Below, in pieces: positions 31,947 through 41,096 of a DNA stretch of 64,000 nt. Both the position numbers and the translations under genes were made by a program. The DNA is from Pseudomonas sp. (GTDB lineage Bacteria > Pseudomonadota > Gammaproteobacteria > Pseudomonadales > Pseudomonadaceae): NCBI RefSeq assembly GCF_030684895.1, contig NZ_JAUXXP010000041.1, positions 19,698-83,697 of the forward strand, written 5' to 3'. The first letter of the stretch is position 1; each line of letters starts with the position of its first letter. The notes below the pieces were generated by a model that made no database searches, was not told the DNA's origin, and saw only the letters and a list, made by a program, of their open reading frames with translations.

Positions 31947-34900
31947 ATGTCTCTGGCCGAAATCCGCCTGGATGACAAGTACCGCCTTGCTACCGGTCAC
32001 CTCTACCTGACCGGCACCCAGGCGCTGACCCGCCTGCCCATGCTGCAGAAGCAACGCGACGCAGCTCATGGCCTGAATACCGCGTGCTTTATTTCCGGCT
32101 ACCGTGGCTCGCCGCTGGGCAACCTCGACAAGAGCCTGTGGGACGCCAAGCAGTACCTCAAAGAGAATCACATCCACTTCCAGCCGGGCGTCAACGAAGA
32201 GTTGGCCGCCACCTCGGTGTGGGGTAGCCAGCAGACCAGTCTGTTCCCCGGTGCGCGCTACGACGGCGTGTTCGCCATGTGGTACGGCAAGGGCCCGGGC
32301 GTGGACCGTTGCGGTGATGTGTTCAAGCACGGCAACTCGGCCGGCGTTTCCGAGCATGGCGGCGTGCTGCTGCTGGCCGGCGACGACCATGGCTGCAAAT
32401 CCTCCAGCATCGCCAACCAGAGCGAGCATGCGTTTATCGCCGCCTCGATCCCGGTGCTCAACCCGGCCAACGTTCAGGAAATTCTCGATTACGGCATCAT
32501 CGGCTGGGAGCTGTCGCGCTACAGCGGTTGCTGGGTGGCGCTGAAAACCATCGCGGAAAACGTCGATTCTTCCGCCGTGGTGGATGTTGATCCGCTACGC
32601 ATGCAGGTGAAGATTCCCGAGGACTTCCAGCTGCCAGAAGACGGCGTGTATATCCGCTGGCCGGACCCGCCCCTGGCCCAGGAAGCGCGCCTTAACACCT
32701 ACAAAATCTACGCAGCCCGCGCCTTTGCGCTGGCCAACAACCTCAACCAGATCAAGCTCGATTCGCCCAACCCGCGCCTGGGCATTATCACCACCGGCAA
32801 GTCCTACCTCGACGTGCGCCAGGCTCTGGATGACCTCGGCCTGGATGAAGCGCTGTGCGCCCAGGTGGGCCTGCGTGTGCTCAAGGTCGGCATGAGCTGG
32901 CCGCTGGAACCGGTATCGGTGCATGAGTTCGCCGAGGGCCTGGACGAGATTCTGGTGGTCGAGGAAAAACGCAGCATCATCGAAGACCAGCTCACCGGTC
33001 AGCTGTACAACTGGCCCGTGGGCAAGCGCCCTGTGGTGGTTGGCGAGTTCGACGAGGCCGGCCATTCGCTGCTGCCTAATCTCTCCGAACTAACCCCAGC
33101 GATGATCGCCCGCGCCATCGCCAAGCGCCTCGCGCCGATCTACAGCAGCCCACAGATTGAAGAGCGCCTGGCCTTTCTCGCGGCCAAGGAAGCCTCGCTG
33201 GCCGCGCCCAAGCACACCACTGTGCGCACCCCGCATTTCTGCTCCGGTTGCCCGCACAACACCTCGACCAAACTGCCGGAAGGCAGCCGCGCACAGGGCG
33301 GTATCGGTTGCCACTACATGACCCAGTGGATGGACCGCAACACCGACACCTTTACCCAGATGGGTGGCGAGGGCGCGACCTGGATCGGCCAGGCGCCGTT
33401 TACCGACACACCGCATATCTTCCAGAACCTCGGTGACGGCACCTACTTCCACTCTGGCCAGCTGGCCCTGCGTGCGTCCGTGGCTGCCGGGGTGAATATC
33501 ACCTACAAGATTCTCTACAACGACGCCGTGGCCATGACCGGCGGCCAGCCCATCGACGGCGAACTGCGCGTCGACCAACTGAGCCAGCAGGTGTACGCCG
33601 AAGGCGTGAAACGCATCGCCCTGGTTACCGACGAGCCGGACAAGTACCCAACCCGCAATACCTTCGCGCCCATCGTGACGTTCCACCATCGGCGTGATCT
33701 GGATGCCGTGCAGCGCGAGTTGCGCGAGTTCCAGGGCTGTTCGGTGATCATCTATGACCAGACCTGCGCCACCGAGAAACGCCGTCGGCGCAAGCGCGGC
33801 AAGCTGGTCGATCCGCAGAAGCGCGCCTTTATCAACCCGGCCGTGTGCGAGGGTTGTGGCGATTGCAGTGTCAAATCCAACTGCCTCTCAGTGCTGCCGC
33901 TGGAAACCGAACTGGGGCGCAAGCGCGAGATCGATCAGAACTCCTGCAACAAGGATTTCAGCTGCGTTGAAGGCTTCTGCCCAAGCTTTGTTACCGTGCA
34001 CGGCGGCAGCCTGCGCAAACCGGAAGCCGTGGGCTTGAGCGCGCTGTTTATCGCCCTGCCAGAACCCAAGCAGCCGACTCTGGAGCGGCCGTGGAATATT
34101 CTGCTGCCGGGTGTCGGCGGCAGCGGTGTAACCACCGTCGGCGCGTTGCTCGGCATGGCTGCGCATATCGAAGGCAAGGGCTGCAGCGTGCTCGATCAGG
34201 CTGGCCTGGCGCAGAAGTTCGGCCCGGTGATCACCCATATCCGCGTTGCCGCCAAGCAGGACGACATTTTCGCCGTGCGCATCGCCGCCGGGGAGACCGA
34301 CTTGCTGCTCGGTTGCGATCTGGTGGTGTCGGCGAGCGAAGAAGCCCTGGCCAAGCTGAATGACAAGATCGCCCATGCGGTGGTCAACAGCCATGAAGCG
34401 GCCACCGCCGAATTCACCCGCAACCCCGATGCCCAGGTACCTGGCGCGGCCATGCGTGAGGCGCTGATTGAGGCGGTCGGCGCGAGCAAAACCCACTTTG
34501 TCGATGCCATCCGGCTGGCCACGCGCCTGCTCGGCGACAGCATCGCCACCAACCTGTTTATGCTCGGTTTCGCTTACCAGAAGGGCCTGGTACCGGTGTC
34601 CGCCGAAGCCATCAACAAGGCCATCGAGCTTAACGGCGTGGCCGTGAAGCTCAATCAACAGGCATTTCTCTGGGGACGGCGTGCGGCCCATGATGCGGTT
34701 GCCGTGGAACGTCTGGCCAAGCCGGAAGTGATCGAAGCACCGCATTGCCAGACCCTGGAAGACATCATCGCGGACCGAGTGGTGCGCCTGACTGCCTACC
34801 AGAACGCCGCCTACGCCGAGCGCTACCGCGAACAGGTGGCGCGGGTGCAGCAGGTCGACAAGAGCGCTGACCAAGCCCTGAGCAAGGCCGTGGCGCGTTA

Positions 34901-35414
34901 CTACTTCAAACTGCTGGCCTACAAGGACGAGTACGAAGTGGCGCGGCTGTACAGCGACGGCAGCTTTATCCGCCAGCTGGAGGCGCAGTTCAGTGGCGAT
35001 TACCGCCTGGAATTCCACCTGGCACCGTCCTGGCTGAGTAAGCCGGATGCCAGCACCGGCGAGCCGCGTAAGCGTCAGTTCGGCGCCTGGATGCTCAAGG
35101 CTTTTGGCGTACTGGCCAAGTTCAAGTTTCTGCGCGGTACGCCGCTGGATCTGTTCGGCTACAGCGCCGAGCGCAAGCTGGAGCTGGACCTGATCGACGA
35201 CTACGAGCAGAACCTGGAGTACCTGCTCAAGGAACTCAACGCCGACAACTACCGCACCGCGCTGGCCCTGGCCGAGTTGCCGGAGCAGATCCGCGGCTAT
35301 GGCCACGTCAAGGAACGCAGCCTGGCCAAGGTGCGCGAGCAGAGCGCTCAGCTCAAGGCGCGCATGCTGGTCAGCGAGATTCAGGCCGTGCAGCTGTTCG
35401 AGCCGGCAGCCTAA
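31947..35414 (+). CDS. Fused indolepyruvate:ferredoxin oxidoreductase (IorA-IorB type)
   Basis: A 1155-residue TPP-dependent 2-oxoacid:ferredoxin oxidoreductase that would convert an aryl- or branched-chain 2-oxoacid plus CoA to acyl-CoA. The start at 31947 behind CAGGAG gives MSLAEIRLDDKYRLATGHLY. The N terminus is the pyrimidine-binding domain. The TPP-binding domain has CSGCPHNTSTKLPEGSRAQG and GGEGATWIGQAPF near residue 470. An Fe-S segment with CEGCGDCSVKSNC lies near 632. The gamma (IorB-like) domain begins near 718 (LPGVGGSGVTTVGALLG), and a roughly 300-residue C-terminal extension follows. It precedes a leucine dehydrogenase-family gene, so the pair could deaminate then oxidatively decarboxylate amino acids. 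Confidence 0.9.
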   Translation: MSLAEIRLDDKYRLATGHLYLTGTQALTRLPMLQKQRDAAHGLNTACFISGYRGSPLGNLDKSLWDAKQYLKENHIHFQPGVNEELAATSVWGSQQTSLFPGARYDGVFAMWYGKGPGVDRCGDVFKHGNSAGVSEHGGVLLLAGDDHGCKSSSIANQSEHAFIAASIPVLNPANVQEILDYGIIGWELSRYSGCWVALKTIAENVDSSAVVDVDPLRMQVKIPEDFQLPEDGVYIRWPDPPLAQEARLNTYKIYAARAFALANNLNQIKLDSPNPRLGIITTGKSYLDVRQALDDLGLDEALCAQVGLRVLKVGMSWPLEPVSVHEFAEGLDEILVVEEKRSIIEDQLTGQLYNWPVGKRPVVVGEFDEAGHSLLPNLSELTPAMIARAIAKRLAPIYSSPQIEERLAFLAAKEASLAAPKHTTVRTPHFCSGCPHNTSTKLPEGSRAQGGIGCHYMTQWMDRNTDTFTQMGGEGATWIGQAPFTDTPHIFQNLGDGTYFHSGQLALRASVAAGVNITYKILYNDAVAMTGGQPIDGELRVDQLSQQVYAEGVKRIALVTDEPDKYPTRNTFAPIVTFHHRRDLDAVQRELREFQGCSVIIYDQTCATEKRRRRKRGKLVDPQKRAFINPAVCEGCGDCSVKSNCLSVLPLETELGRKREIDQNSCNKDFSCVEGFCPSFVTVHGGSLRKPEAVGLSALFIALPEPKQPTLERPWNILLPGVGGSGVTTVGALLGMAAHIEGKGCSVLDQAGLAQKFGPVITHIRVAAKQDDIFAVRIAAGETDLLLGCDLVVSASEEALAKLNDKIAHAVVNSHEAATAEFTRNPDAQVPGAAMREALIEAVGASKTHFVDAIRLATRLLGDSIATNLFMLGFAYQKGLVPVSAEAINKAIELNGVAVKLNQQAFLWGRRAAHDAVAVERLAKPEVIEAPHCQTLEDIIADRVVRLTAYQNAAYAERYREQVARVQQVDKSADQALSKAVARYYFKLLAYKDEYEVARLYSDGSFIRQLEAQFSGDYRLEFHLAPSWLSKPDASTGEPRKRQFGAWMLKAFGVLAKFKFLRGTPLDLFGYSAERKLELDLIDDYEQNLEYLLKELNADNYRTALALAELPEQIRGYGHVKERSLAKVREQSAQLKARMLVSEIQAVQLFEPAA

Positions 35415-35419
35415 AAACC

Positions 35420-35508
35420 GCCCTCTCCCCAACCCTCTCCCGCAGGCGGGAGAGGGAGCCAATGCACCCCTCGCCCATTTATGGGAGAGGGGCCGGGGGA
35501 GAGGGGGC
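35420..35508. repeat. CCCTCTCCC-type BIME
   Basis: Inverted pair: CCCTCTCCCCAACCCTCTCC with GCAGGCGGGAGAGGG, then CATTTATGGGAGAGGGGCCG with GGGGAGAGGGGGC. It starts six bases after the oxidoreductase stop and sits between it and the leucine dehydrogenase gene. Confidence 0.85.
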
Positions 35509-35543
35509 TTTAACCAAACAACAAGAACAATCAAGGAACTCCC

Positions 35544-36596
35544 ATGTCCGTGTTTTCCCATATCGATTTCGACCACCACGAACAGGTGGTCTACGGCCAC
35601 GACAAGGCCAGCGGCCTGCGGGCGATTATCGCCATTCACAACAGCAACCTCGGCCCGGCCCTCGGCGGTTGCCGCATGTGGCCCTACGCCAATGACGATG
35701 AAGCGCTGCGCGATGTGCTGCGCCTGTCGCGCGGCATGACCTACAAATCGGCTCTGGCCAATCTGCCGCTGGGTGGCGGTAAGGCGGTGATCATCGGCGA
35801 CCCGCATACCGGCAAGAGCGCGGCGCTGTTCCAGGCCATGGGCGATTTTGTCGACAGCCTCGGCGGCCGCTATATCACCGCCGCCGACTCCGGCACCGGC
35901 GTTGCGGAAATGCAGATCATGGCCGAACGCACGCGCCACGTATCCGGCGCCGAGCTGCGTGAGGCCTTCGCCGGCGGCACGCGCAATGGCGACCCGTCTC
36001 CGTCCACCGCTTACGGGGTGTTTATCGGCATCCAGGCCGCAGTCAAACACCGCCTGGGCCGTGATGACCTGTACGGCTTGAAAGTCGCGATTCAAGGGGT
36101 AGGGCAGGTGGGCTTCGACCTGGCGCGCCAGCTGAAAGCCGCCGGTGCCGAGCTGTGGGTTACCGATATCGTCGAGGCCAATGTGCGTCGCGCGGTCGAG
36201 CAGTTGGGCGCAACCGCCGTTACCCAGCAGGCGATTTTCGGCCTGGATGTCGATGTATTCGCGCCCTGCGCCATGGGCGGCATTATCAACCAGCAAACCC
36301 TGGAAGCCCTGCGCGCGCCGATTATCGCCGGGGCCGCCAATAACCAGCTGGCCGATGCCAGCCTGGCGGAAACCCTGCGCCGCAACGAGTGCCTGTATGC
36401 GCCGGACTACGCGATCAATGCCGGCGGCATTATCGATGTTTGCTACGAGCGCACCGGCGGCAGCGCCGCACAGCTCAAGGCACATATCGAAGGCATCGGC
36501 GCGACCCTGGAACAGATCTTCCAGCGCGCCGATGCGTCGAGCAAAACCACCGTAGAAATCGCTGATCAATTAGCCGAAGAGCGCTTCGGCCGTTAA
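35544..36596 (+). CDS. Leucine dehydrogenase family (Glu/Leu/Phe/Val dehydrogenase)
   Basis: A 350-residue NAD-dependent amino-acid dehydrogenase that reversibly deaminates leucine, valine or related amino acids to 2-oxoacids. Motifs: [18 protein letters not shown] (substrate glycine-rich region), [20 protein letters not shown] with the two catalytic Lys, [14 protein letters not shown], and the Rossmann motif [17 protein letters not shown] near residue 180. The C-terminal motif is [24 protein letters not shown] is upstream of the ATG. Leucine versus phenylalanine specificity is not resolved. Confidence 0.9.
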   Translation: MSVFSHIDFDHHEQVVYGHDKASGLRAIIAIHNSNLGPALGGCRMWPYANDDEALRDVLRLSRGMTYKSALANLPLGGGKAVIIGDPHTGKSAALFQAMGDFVDSLGGRYITAADSGTGVAEMQIMAERTRHVSGAELREAFAGGTRNGDPSPSTAYGVFIGIQAAVKHRLGRDDLYGLKVAIQGVGQVGFDLARQLKAAGAELWVTDIVEANVRRAVEQLGATAVTQQAIFGLDVDVFAPCAMGGIINQQTLEALRAPIIAGAANNQLADASLAETLRRNECLYAPDYAINAGGIIDVCYERTGGSAAQLKAHIEGIGATLEQIFQRADASSKTTVEIADQLAEERFGR

Positions 36597-36641
36597 AAAC
36601 GCCTGACTGTTGTCCGCCCTACTGGCACGTTTTACAAAACC

Positions 36642-36704
36642 TGTAGGAGCGGGCTTGCCCGCGATGTTCTTCCGGTGCCCTCGATTCGCGGGCAAGCCTC
36701 CTAC
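36642..36704. repeat. TGTAGGAGCGGGCTTGCCCGCG repeat
   Basis: TGTAGGAGCGGGCTTGCCCG on the left is mirrored by CGCGGGCAAGCCTCCTAC on the right, a classic Pseudomonas REP pair. Single or related units appear at 48330, 51411 and 60342. Confidence 0.85.
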
Positions 36705-36717
36705 GGGTTGTCGTTGT

Positions 36718-36789
36718 GGGGTGGATGACGTTGTTTTCATCCACCACCGTGGCGCAGTTGGTGGATGGGTGAAGCGTCATCCACCCTAC
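36718..36789. repeat. GTGGATGA...CATCCACCCTAC repeat
   Basis: GGGGTGGATGACG...TTTCATCCACCACC then GGTGGATGGG...CGTCATCCACCCTAC: another copy of the 6182/7848 family. With the preceding REP it fills the 269-bp gap between convergent genes. Confidence 0.75.
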
Positions 36790-36865
36790 GGTTCTTGCCC
36801 GCGACGCTGGTCGCGGGTAAACAACTAGGCGTCCCCCCGCTCCTACAAAAGCCTCTCACAGCGTC

Positions 36866-37345
36866 TTAATCCAACATCAACGCCAAGCTAATCCCATGCG
36901 GCTTAAACCCCAGGTTGGCATAAAAGGCATGGGCCGCTTCACGGCTCTGGCTGCTGGACAGCGCGACCTTGTAACAGCCCCAGGCGCGGGCGCGTTCGAT
37001 GGCTTTACCCATCAGCGTCTGGCCAATCCCCAGGCCGCGCGCCTCAGTATCTACCACCACATCTTCAAGAATCGCCGAGCGGGCGAAGTTATGCGCCAGA
37101 TGCTCGATCAGGTTGACCGTGCAGGTGCCGAGCAACTTGCCGTCACGCTCGGCCACCAGTACCACGCGGCTCACCGGCAGCTCGCTCAGGCGTAAAGCCA
37201 GCAGCTTGGCATCGGCACGCGGCTCATCGGGCGCGAGCTGCTGCAGCAAGGCAGCCAGGGCAGCAGCATCGTTAACGCTGACCGCACGCAGGTGAAAATC
37301 GGCAAAAGGCGAATCCGGCAGATGATGCGAAGCAGCAGGGCGCAT
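36866..37345 (-). CDS. GNAT-family N-acetyltransferase
   Basis: A 159-residue acetyltransferase. The acetyl-CoA-binding motif A is VVVDTEARGLGIGQTLMG (R-x2-G-x-G-x type), with motif B region KVALSSSQSREAAHAFYANL and the C-terminal GFKPHGI. A strong AAGGAGAGGAGAT site precedes the ATG. The substrate is unknown. It stands alone upstream of tRNA-Arg, reading away from it. Confidence 0.9.
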   Translation of the reverse strand: MRPAASHHLPDSPFADFHLRAVSVNDAAALAALLQQLAPDEPRADAKLLALRLSELPVSRVVLVAERDGKLLGTCTVNLIEHLAHNFARSAILEDVVVDTEARGLGIGQTLMGKAIERARAWGCYKVALSSSQSREAAHAFYANLGFKPHGISLALMLD

Positions 37346-37479
37346 GGCGATCTCCTCTCCTTATGACAGCCGGTTGGCAGTCAGTTGGCAGTATGGCGCC
37401 GAGATGATGGCAGCGGCATGACAAACGCCTCCGGTCTCGCTAAGATGCCGCCCGCTGGTGGCCCGTCTATCCAGCCTCG

Positions 37480-37554
37480 GTTCCCATAGTTCAATGGATA
37501 GAATAAGCCCCTCCTAAGGGCTAGATACTGGTTCGAATCCAGTTGGGAACGCCA
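37480..37554 (+). tRNA. tRNA-Arg(CCT)
   Basis: Seventy-five bases: GTTCCCA acceptor paired with TGGGAAC, anticodon loop CTCCTAA (CCT), GGTTCGAATCC T arm and an encoded CCA end. It borders the AT-rich island. Confidence 0.95.
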
Positions 37555-37631
37555 TCTACTGCAGTCCGTCAGGGTTGTTTCAAATGCCTGGCGGCATGCT
37601 CGCGCTACTCAGCGCTTACGTCGTTTATCCC

Positions 37632-37698
37632 CGAAAGCAAAAAACTGAAATCGGATGATTTCAGGGCTTTGGATGCTGCGATTTGGAGCGGGGTATGG
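37632..37698. repeat. Left copy of the tRNA-Gly-adjacent sequence (possible att remnant)
   Basis: This stretch resembles 39586-39657 over about 67 bases, with an exact 17-base match CTGCGATTTGGAGCGGG at 37676-37692. It covers the terminator-like hairpin and the last bases of tRNA-Gly. It looks like the far attachment site of an integrated element. The rest of 37555-37770 shows no gene. Confidence 0.65.
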
Positions 37699-37770
37699 AC
37701 GATGAACTATTTGTTTCTGCCTGAGTTATCCCGCGAGCCTGGTTATTCCCCTTGTGCGTTAAAGGTGTCA

Positions 37771-39117
37771 TTAGCCTTTCAATCTTCCTAGAAGATCAGA
37801 AGGGGATATATAAAGAACTCTCCTTACATCCTTTGTGGGTAACAGCAGCTTTAGTTTACTCAGTTTCTCAAGATATGTCCTTGCAGTATTTTCCGATATG
37901 TCGTAGTTGCTAGAAACCTCCTTGACAGTAAAAATTTTACCCGGCTCTTTAAACGCTCTCTTAACTATATCTTTCTGAGTAAAATTTAGGGCAGCACTAA
38001 ATCTCGTGGTTTCAAGGATAGTGAGGATTCGCCTAAACTCATTTGTCTTAGAAGACAAATAATTCTGAAGATCGGCGAATGCCTTCAGGATTATGTCCAC
38101 CTGGTGGTATATAAAATACGTCAGATCATTCTGATCTTTCTCCGTATATAAATACGCGAGTCCGTAATCCTTTGGGTTGTCTTTAATCAGCTTGCTTATA
38201 GATACGTACTTAAACAAGTCGTAATCACACTTCAGCATGTACCAGTAGAATAATGCCCGAGCAGTTCTGCCATTTCCATCCCTGAACGGATGCTCATAAC
38301 CGATCATGAAATGTAAAATGATAGCCTTTATAACTGGATGTAAAAACTCTGAACCGTTCTGCCCTGAATGGTCTGCATTCGCGAATCTGCACAGTTCGCT
38401 TAACCGGGCTGGAATCTTTTCATAAGAGGGAGGCTGATAAGCAATCTCATCATCACGATCCGAAACAAAAATGTCATTGTCAGCTCTAAACTCACCAGGT
38501 ATCACACCATTTTCCGTTGTCCCGTTGGTTGCAATCCGGTGAAGCTCCAAGATCAAGTCAATTGTTAGAGCTTGATCGCAAGTGCGTTCCGCATACTTAA
38601 GAAGAAGATAATTATTAAGGATCATCCTCTCGTCTTCATCTAGAGGAACTCTATCCTCCTCCAGCATCTTCTTTGCAACTTCTCTAGTTGTAGATGCCCC
38701 CTCGAGCTGTGCGCTTGATATTGCCTCCTCCATAATAAGAGAAGAAACAAGATACTTGCGCTGAAGATCATCTGTTGCCTTACTTCCGCCAATAGAAGCC
38801 ACGCTACCACCAGCAATCTTTACAATCTGATGAAGCTTCGCCTCTAGCGAGTGAGGTATACAGTAATGAAATATATCCGAATTCTCGCCATCGCCAGATA
38901 GCAAAACAGTCTTGGCCTGCATGAACCTCTTAAACTTTACTGCTTGCCAAATATCTTTGGCTTCTGCACTAGGCACACGCCACTTAAACTTATCCCAGTG
39001 TAAATAATTACCTTTTTCATCAGTACTATCATACTTCGTCATATATTTACCGATTGCCTCAAAATTAGGCTTGCTACGGTCGAATACAGGGGCTCTCTCT
39101 ACTGTAGGCTTGGCCAT
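37771..39117 (-). CDS. Fic-domain protein (predicted AMP transferase)
   Basis: A 448-residue Fic protein in clearly AT-rich DNA with different codon use from its neighbours. The catalytic motif HPFRDGNGRTAR starts at His276 and is complete. An upstream inhibitory-helix motif, SAQLEG (Ser135, Glu139, Gly140), matches the (S/T)xxxE(G/N) signature of autoinhibited class II Fic proteins. The C terminus (FTVKEVSSNYDISENTARTY) looks like a winged helix, so it may bind DNA. Such proteins usually AMPylate host targets such as GyrB/ParE or their own partners; target here is unknown. No separate FicA antitoxin is adjacent. Horizontal acquisition is inferred from composition and the flanking integrase remnant. 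Confidence 0.9.
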   Translation of the reverse strand: MAKPTVERAPVFDRSKPNFEAIGKYMTKYDSTDEKGNYLHWDKFKWRVPSAEAKDIWQAVKFKRFMQAKTVLLSGDGENSDIFHYCIPHSLEAKLHQIVKIAGGSVASIGGSKATDDLQRKYLVSSLIMEEAISSAQLEGASTTREVAKKMLEEDRVPLDEDERMILNNYLLLKYAERTCDQALTIDLILELHRIATNGTTENGVIPGEFRADNDIFVSDRDDEIAYQPPSYEKIPARLSELCRFANADHSGQNGSEFLHPVIKAIILHFMIGYEHPFRDGNGRTARALFYWYMLKCDYDLFKYVSISKLIKDNPKDYGLAYLYTEKDQNDLTYFIYHQVDIILKAFADLQNYLSSKTNEFRRILTILETTRFSAALNFTQKDIVKRAFKEPGKIFTVKEVSSNYDISENTARTYLEKLSKLKLLLPTKDVRRVLYISPSDLLGRLKG

Positions 39118-39392
39118 GCATACCTCAAAAATAGAAAATTGAGTTTTAATAATTAAAATCTAGGCGTATAGAATCCAAAAGTCAATCGATCTTCTGTCCA
39201 AGGATCGAGCCAGCGTGGCAGTTTTAAGGGGGCGAAGTCAGTGGAGCACTGAATGCATAACCGAGGTAGAGAAAATCTGCAGCAACGCGAATGAACGGTG
39301 GAAAATACTTGCGTCAAACTAGAAACGTAAACGTCGAAAATACAGGAGGAGATAGCGGAGAAATGCCGTAGACGTCGGGTCTGCAAGGTTAG

Positions 39393-39584
39393 AAAACCCA
39401 TGTGCTTCGCCACACGTTTGTCAGTCACTTCGTCATCACTGGCGGCAACATCCTTACCCTGCAGAAGGTGCTTGGTCATGCGTCCGTCACTATGACCATG
39501 CGCTATGCACACCTGGCCCCTGATCACCTGCAGGATGCTTTGCGCCGAAATCCCATCTTCGACACTTTCTCGACACCGACCTAG
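39393..39584 (+). pseudogene. Tyrosine-recombinase (phage integrase) C-terminal remnant
   Basis: Only the last 60 or so codons of an integrase remain, reading KTHVLRHTFVSHFVITGG and then NILTLQKVLGHASVTMTMRY. The RHTF box and the LGHxSxxMTxxYAH box with the catalytic Tyr are present, but an in-frame TAG lies directly upstream and no N-terminal or core domain is visible in 39118-39392. It points into tRNA-Gly, the expected orientation for an integrase next to its attachment site. Confidence 0.8.
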
Positions 39585-39585
39585 G

Positions 39586-39657
39586 CCAGAAAGCAAAAAG
39601 CCCCGAAACCAGATGGTCTCGAGGCTTTAGATTCTGCGATTTGGAGCGGGCGATGGG
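39586..39657. repeat. Right copy of the tRNA-Gly-adjacent sequence
   Basis: Contains the terminator-like hairpin of tRNA-Gly (GGTTTCGGGG/ CTCGAGACC arms on the minus strand) and the tRNA 3' end. It matches the degenerate copy at 37632-37698, framing the Fic island. Confidence 0.65.
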
Positions 39658-39715
39658 AATCGAACCCACAGCTCTAGCTTGGGAAGCTAGGGTATTACCA
39701 CTATACGACGCCCGC
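39642..39715 (-). tRNA. tRNA-Gly(TCC)
   Basis: Seventy-four bases on the minus strand: GCGGGCG acceptor paired with CGCCCGC, anticodon loop TTCCCAA (TCC), GGTTCGATTCC T arm and an encoded CCA. It is intact, as expected when an element regenerates the tRNA end on integration. Confidence 0.95.
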
Positions 39716-39809
39716 AGCGGGTGCCTTTATACCGGAAGTCTTGGTTGAAATGAAGTCCGCGCCCCGGTTATCTGCAATAACGCGGTGCGGGCGCGGGTGT
39801 GTACAGGCT

Positions 39810-40694
39810 TCATACGGCCAGCGCGTGCAGCACGTCCATCTGTGGGCGGTAGTGGGTCTGGCGCAGTGGCTTGCTCTGCAGGAAGCCCAGCAGTGCGGCC
39901 TGGCTCTGCAACCATGCGGCTTTGTGCTCCATGTCGAGGAAGTGCCCGGCGTTGTCGATGGTGACGAACTGGCAGTCGTTCAGGTGCTTGGCGAACAGGC
40001 GCACGTCGGCAGGCGAGGTGTAGGCGTCGTGTTCGCCGTTGACGAATAGCAGCGGGATCTCGATGCCTGCCAGGCACTGCATCTGGCAATGGGCGTCGAG
40101 GTGCAGTACCTGGTGCACATGGGCATGCATCTGCTGGTATTCGTGGCTGTCGAGGCTGCTGATATGGCGATGGTTATAGCGCTTGAACAGCGACGGCAGG
40201 TAGCGCCCGATGGTGCTGTTGACCAGGTGACCGAGTTGGTCGCCGTCGAGGGCGTGCAGATGGGCCAGGCCTTGTTCCAGGTAGTCGACCATCGGCTCGT
40301 TGAGCAACGGCGAGAAGGAGGTGATTACCGCCTTTTCAATACGCGCCGGGCGCTGGGCCAGGGCGAGCATGGCGGCGACGCCCCCCCAAGAGAACGACAT
40401 CAGGTGGTCGGCGCGGAACTGTTCGATCAGTTCAAGCAGAATGCTGGCTTCGTCTTCCTTGGTGATCGGCTGGTGGTGATGGTTGTGCGGCTTCGACTGG
40501 CCGGCATAGGGCTGATCGTAGAGCACCACATTGAACTGGGTACGCAGGTATTTGACCGTTTGCGCGAAGGCTGCGGTGGTGGAGAGTGAGCCGTTAACCA
40601 GGATGATGGTCTTGCGCGCGCTCGGATTGGCGTAGAACTCCGTGTAGATCTTGTAGATTCCGTGAACATCGACGACAGCGGTGGCTGGCTTCAT
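39810..40694 (-). CDS. phaG: (R)-3-hydroxyacyl-ACP thioesterase/transacylase PhaG
   Basis: An alpha/beta hydrolase-fold enzyme that diverts 3-hydroxyacyl-ACP from fatty-acid synthesis to polyhydroxyalkanoate precursors. The ATG at 40694, after AGGAGG, gives 294 residues (MKPATAVVDVHGIYKIYTEF), essentially the P. putida PhaG length of 295. Landmarks are TIILVNGSLSTTAAFAQTV, NVVLYDQPYAGQSKPHN, the nucleophile elbow MSFSWGGVAAML, NGEHDAYTS and AGHFLDMEHKA with the catalytic His. It also resembles RhlA, but the N terminus and SFSWGG match PhaG. It has no PHA genes next to it. Confidence 0.93.
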   Translation of the reverse strand: MKPATAVVDVHGIYKIYTEFYANPSARKTIILVNGSLSTTAAFAQTVKYLRTQFNVVLYDQPYAGQSKPHNHHHQPITKEDEASILLELIEQFRADHLMSFSWGGVAAMLALAQRPARIEKAVITSFSPLLNEPMVDYLEQGLAHLHALDGDQLGHLVNSTIGRYLPSLFKRYNHRHISSLDSHEYQQMHAHVHQVLHLDAHCQMQCLAGIEIPLLFVNGEHDAYTSPADVRLFAKHLNDCQFVTIDNAGHFLDMEHKAAWLQSQAALLGFLQSKPLRQTHYRPQMDVLHALAV

Positions 40695-41096
40695 GTCGTT
40701 TCCTCCTGGCGCAAAAGTGGGCATGGCAAAACGGCGGTGCCGTTAAACCGGGCTAAGCAGGACAATCAGGAAAGCGCCTGGACGTGACAGCAAGATGTCA
40801 GGCTGGAGGATTTTATAAGTTATTTATTTTCAATCAGTTAGGGCTGAAATAGAGCATCCGTCCACGACCTTTTGGCAGGTGTGGAGTGGCGTCTTTGACC
40901 AGGCAGGAACCCATTTCGCGCAGTGCGCAAGTAACCGATGGAACGCTTAGATGGCTTTCTGTGACCAATAAGTCACGTTAAGACCTTATGGTTCGATTTA
41001 AGCAGCCGTGTTCCTGCTGGCGCAAGTGAATATTGGGATATCGAACAACCGTTTGTCGGTTAGCTAGCTAAGTATGTGACTTGATCAGGGGTGGCC
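40695..41096. other. Non-coding gap upstream of phaG
   Basis: This gap of about 400 bp holds the phaG promoter region and an AT-rich stretch (ATTTTATAAGTTATTTATTTTC near 40810). From 40855 to 41060 the sequence contains small repeats of GTCAC and no open frame with a Shine-Dalgarno. It could hide a small RNA, but nothing recognisable supports one. Confidence 0.4.

Noticed and set aside
37543..37791. 82-codon ORF next to tRNA-Arg
   Set aside because: It starts within the tRNA 3' end, lacks a ribosome-binding site and runs over the degenerate tRNA-Gly copy; treated as non-coding.
39153..39596. 147-codon minus-strand ORF opposite the integrase remnant
   Set aside because: It overlaps a recognisable integrase C terminus in the opposite direction and has no domain of its own.
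40855..41060. Possible small RNA or short gene in the phaG-rsuA gap
   Set aside because: No conserved hairpin, terminator or start with a ribosome-binding site was found; kept as a non-coding gap.
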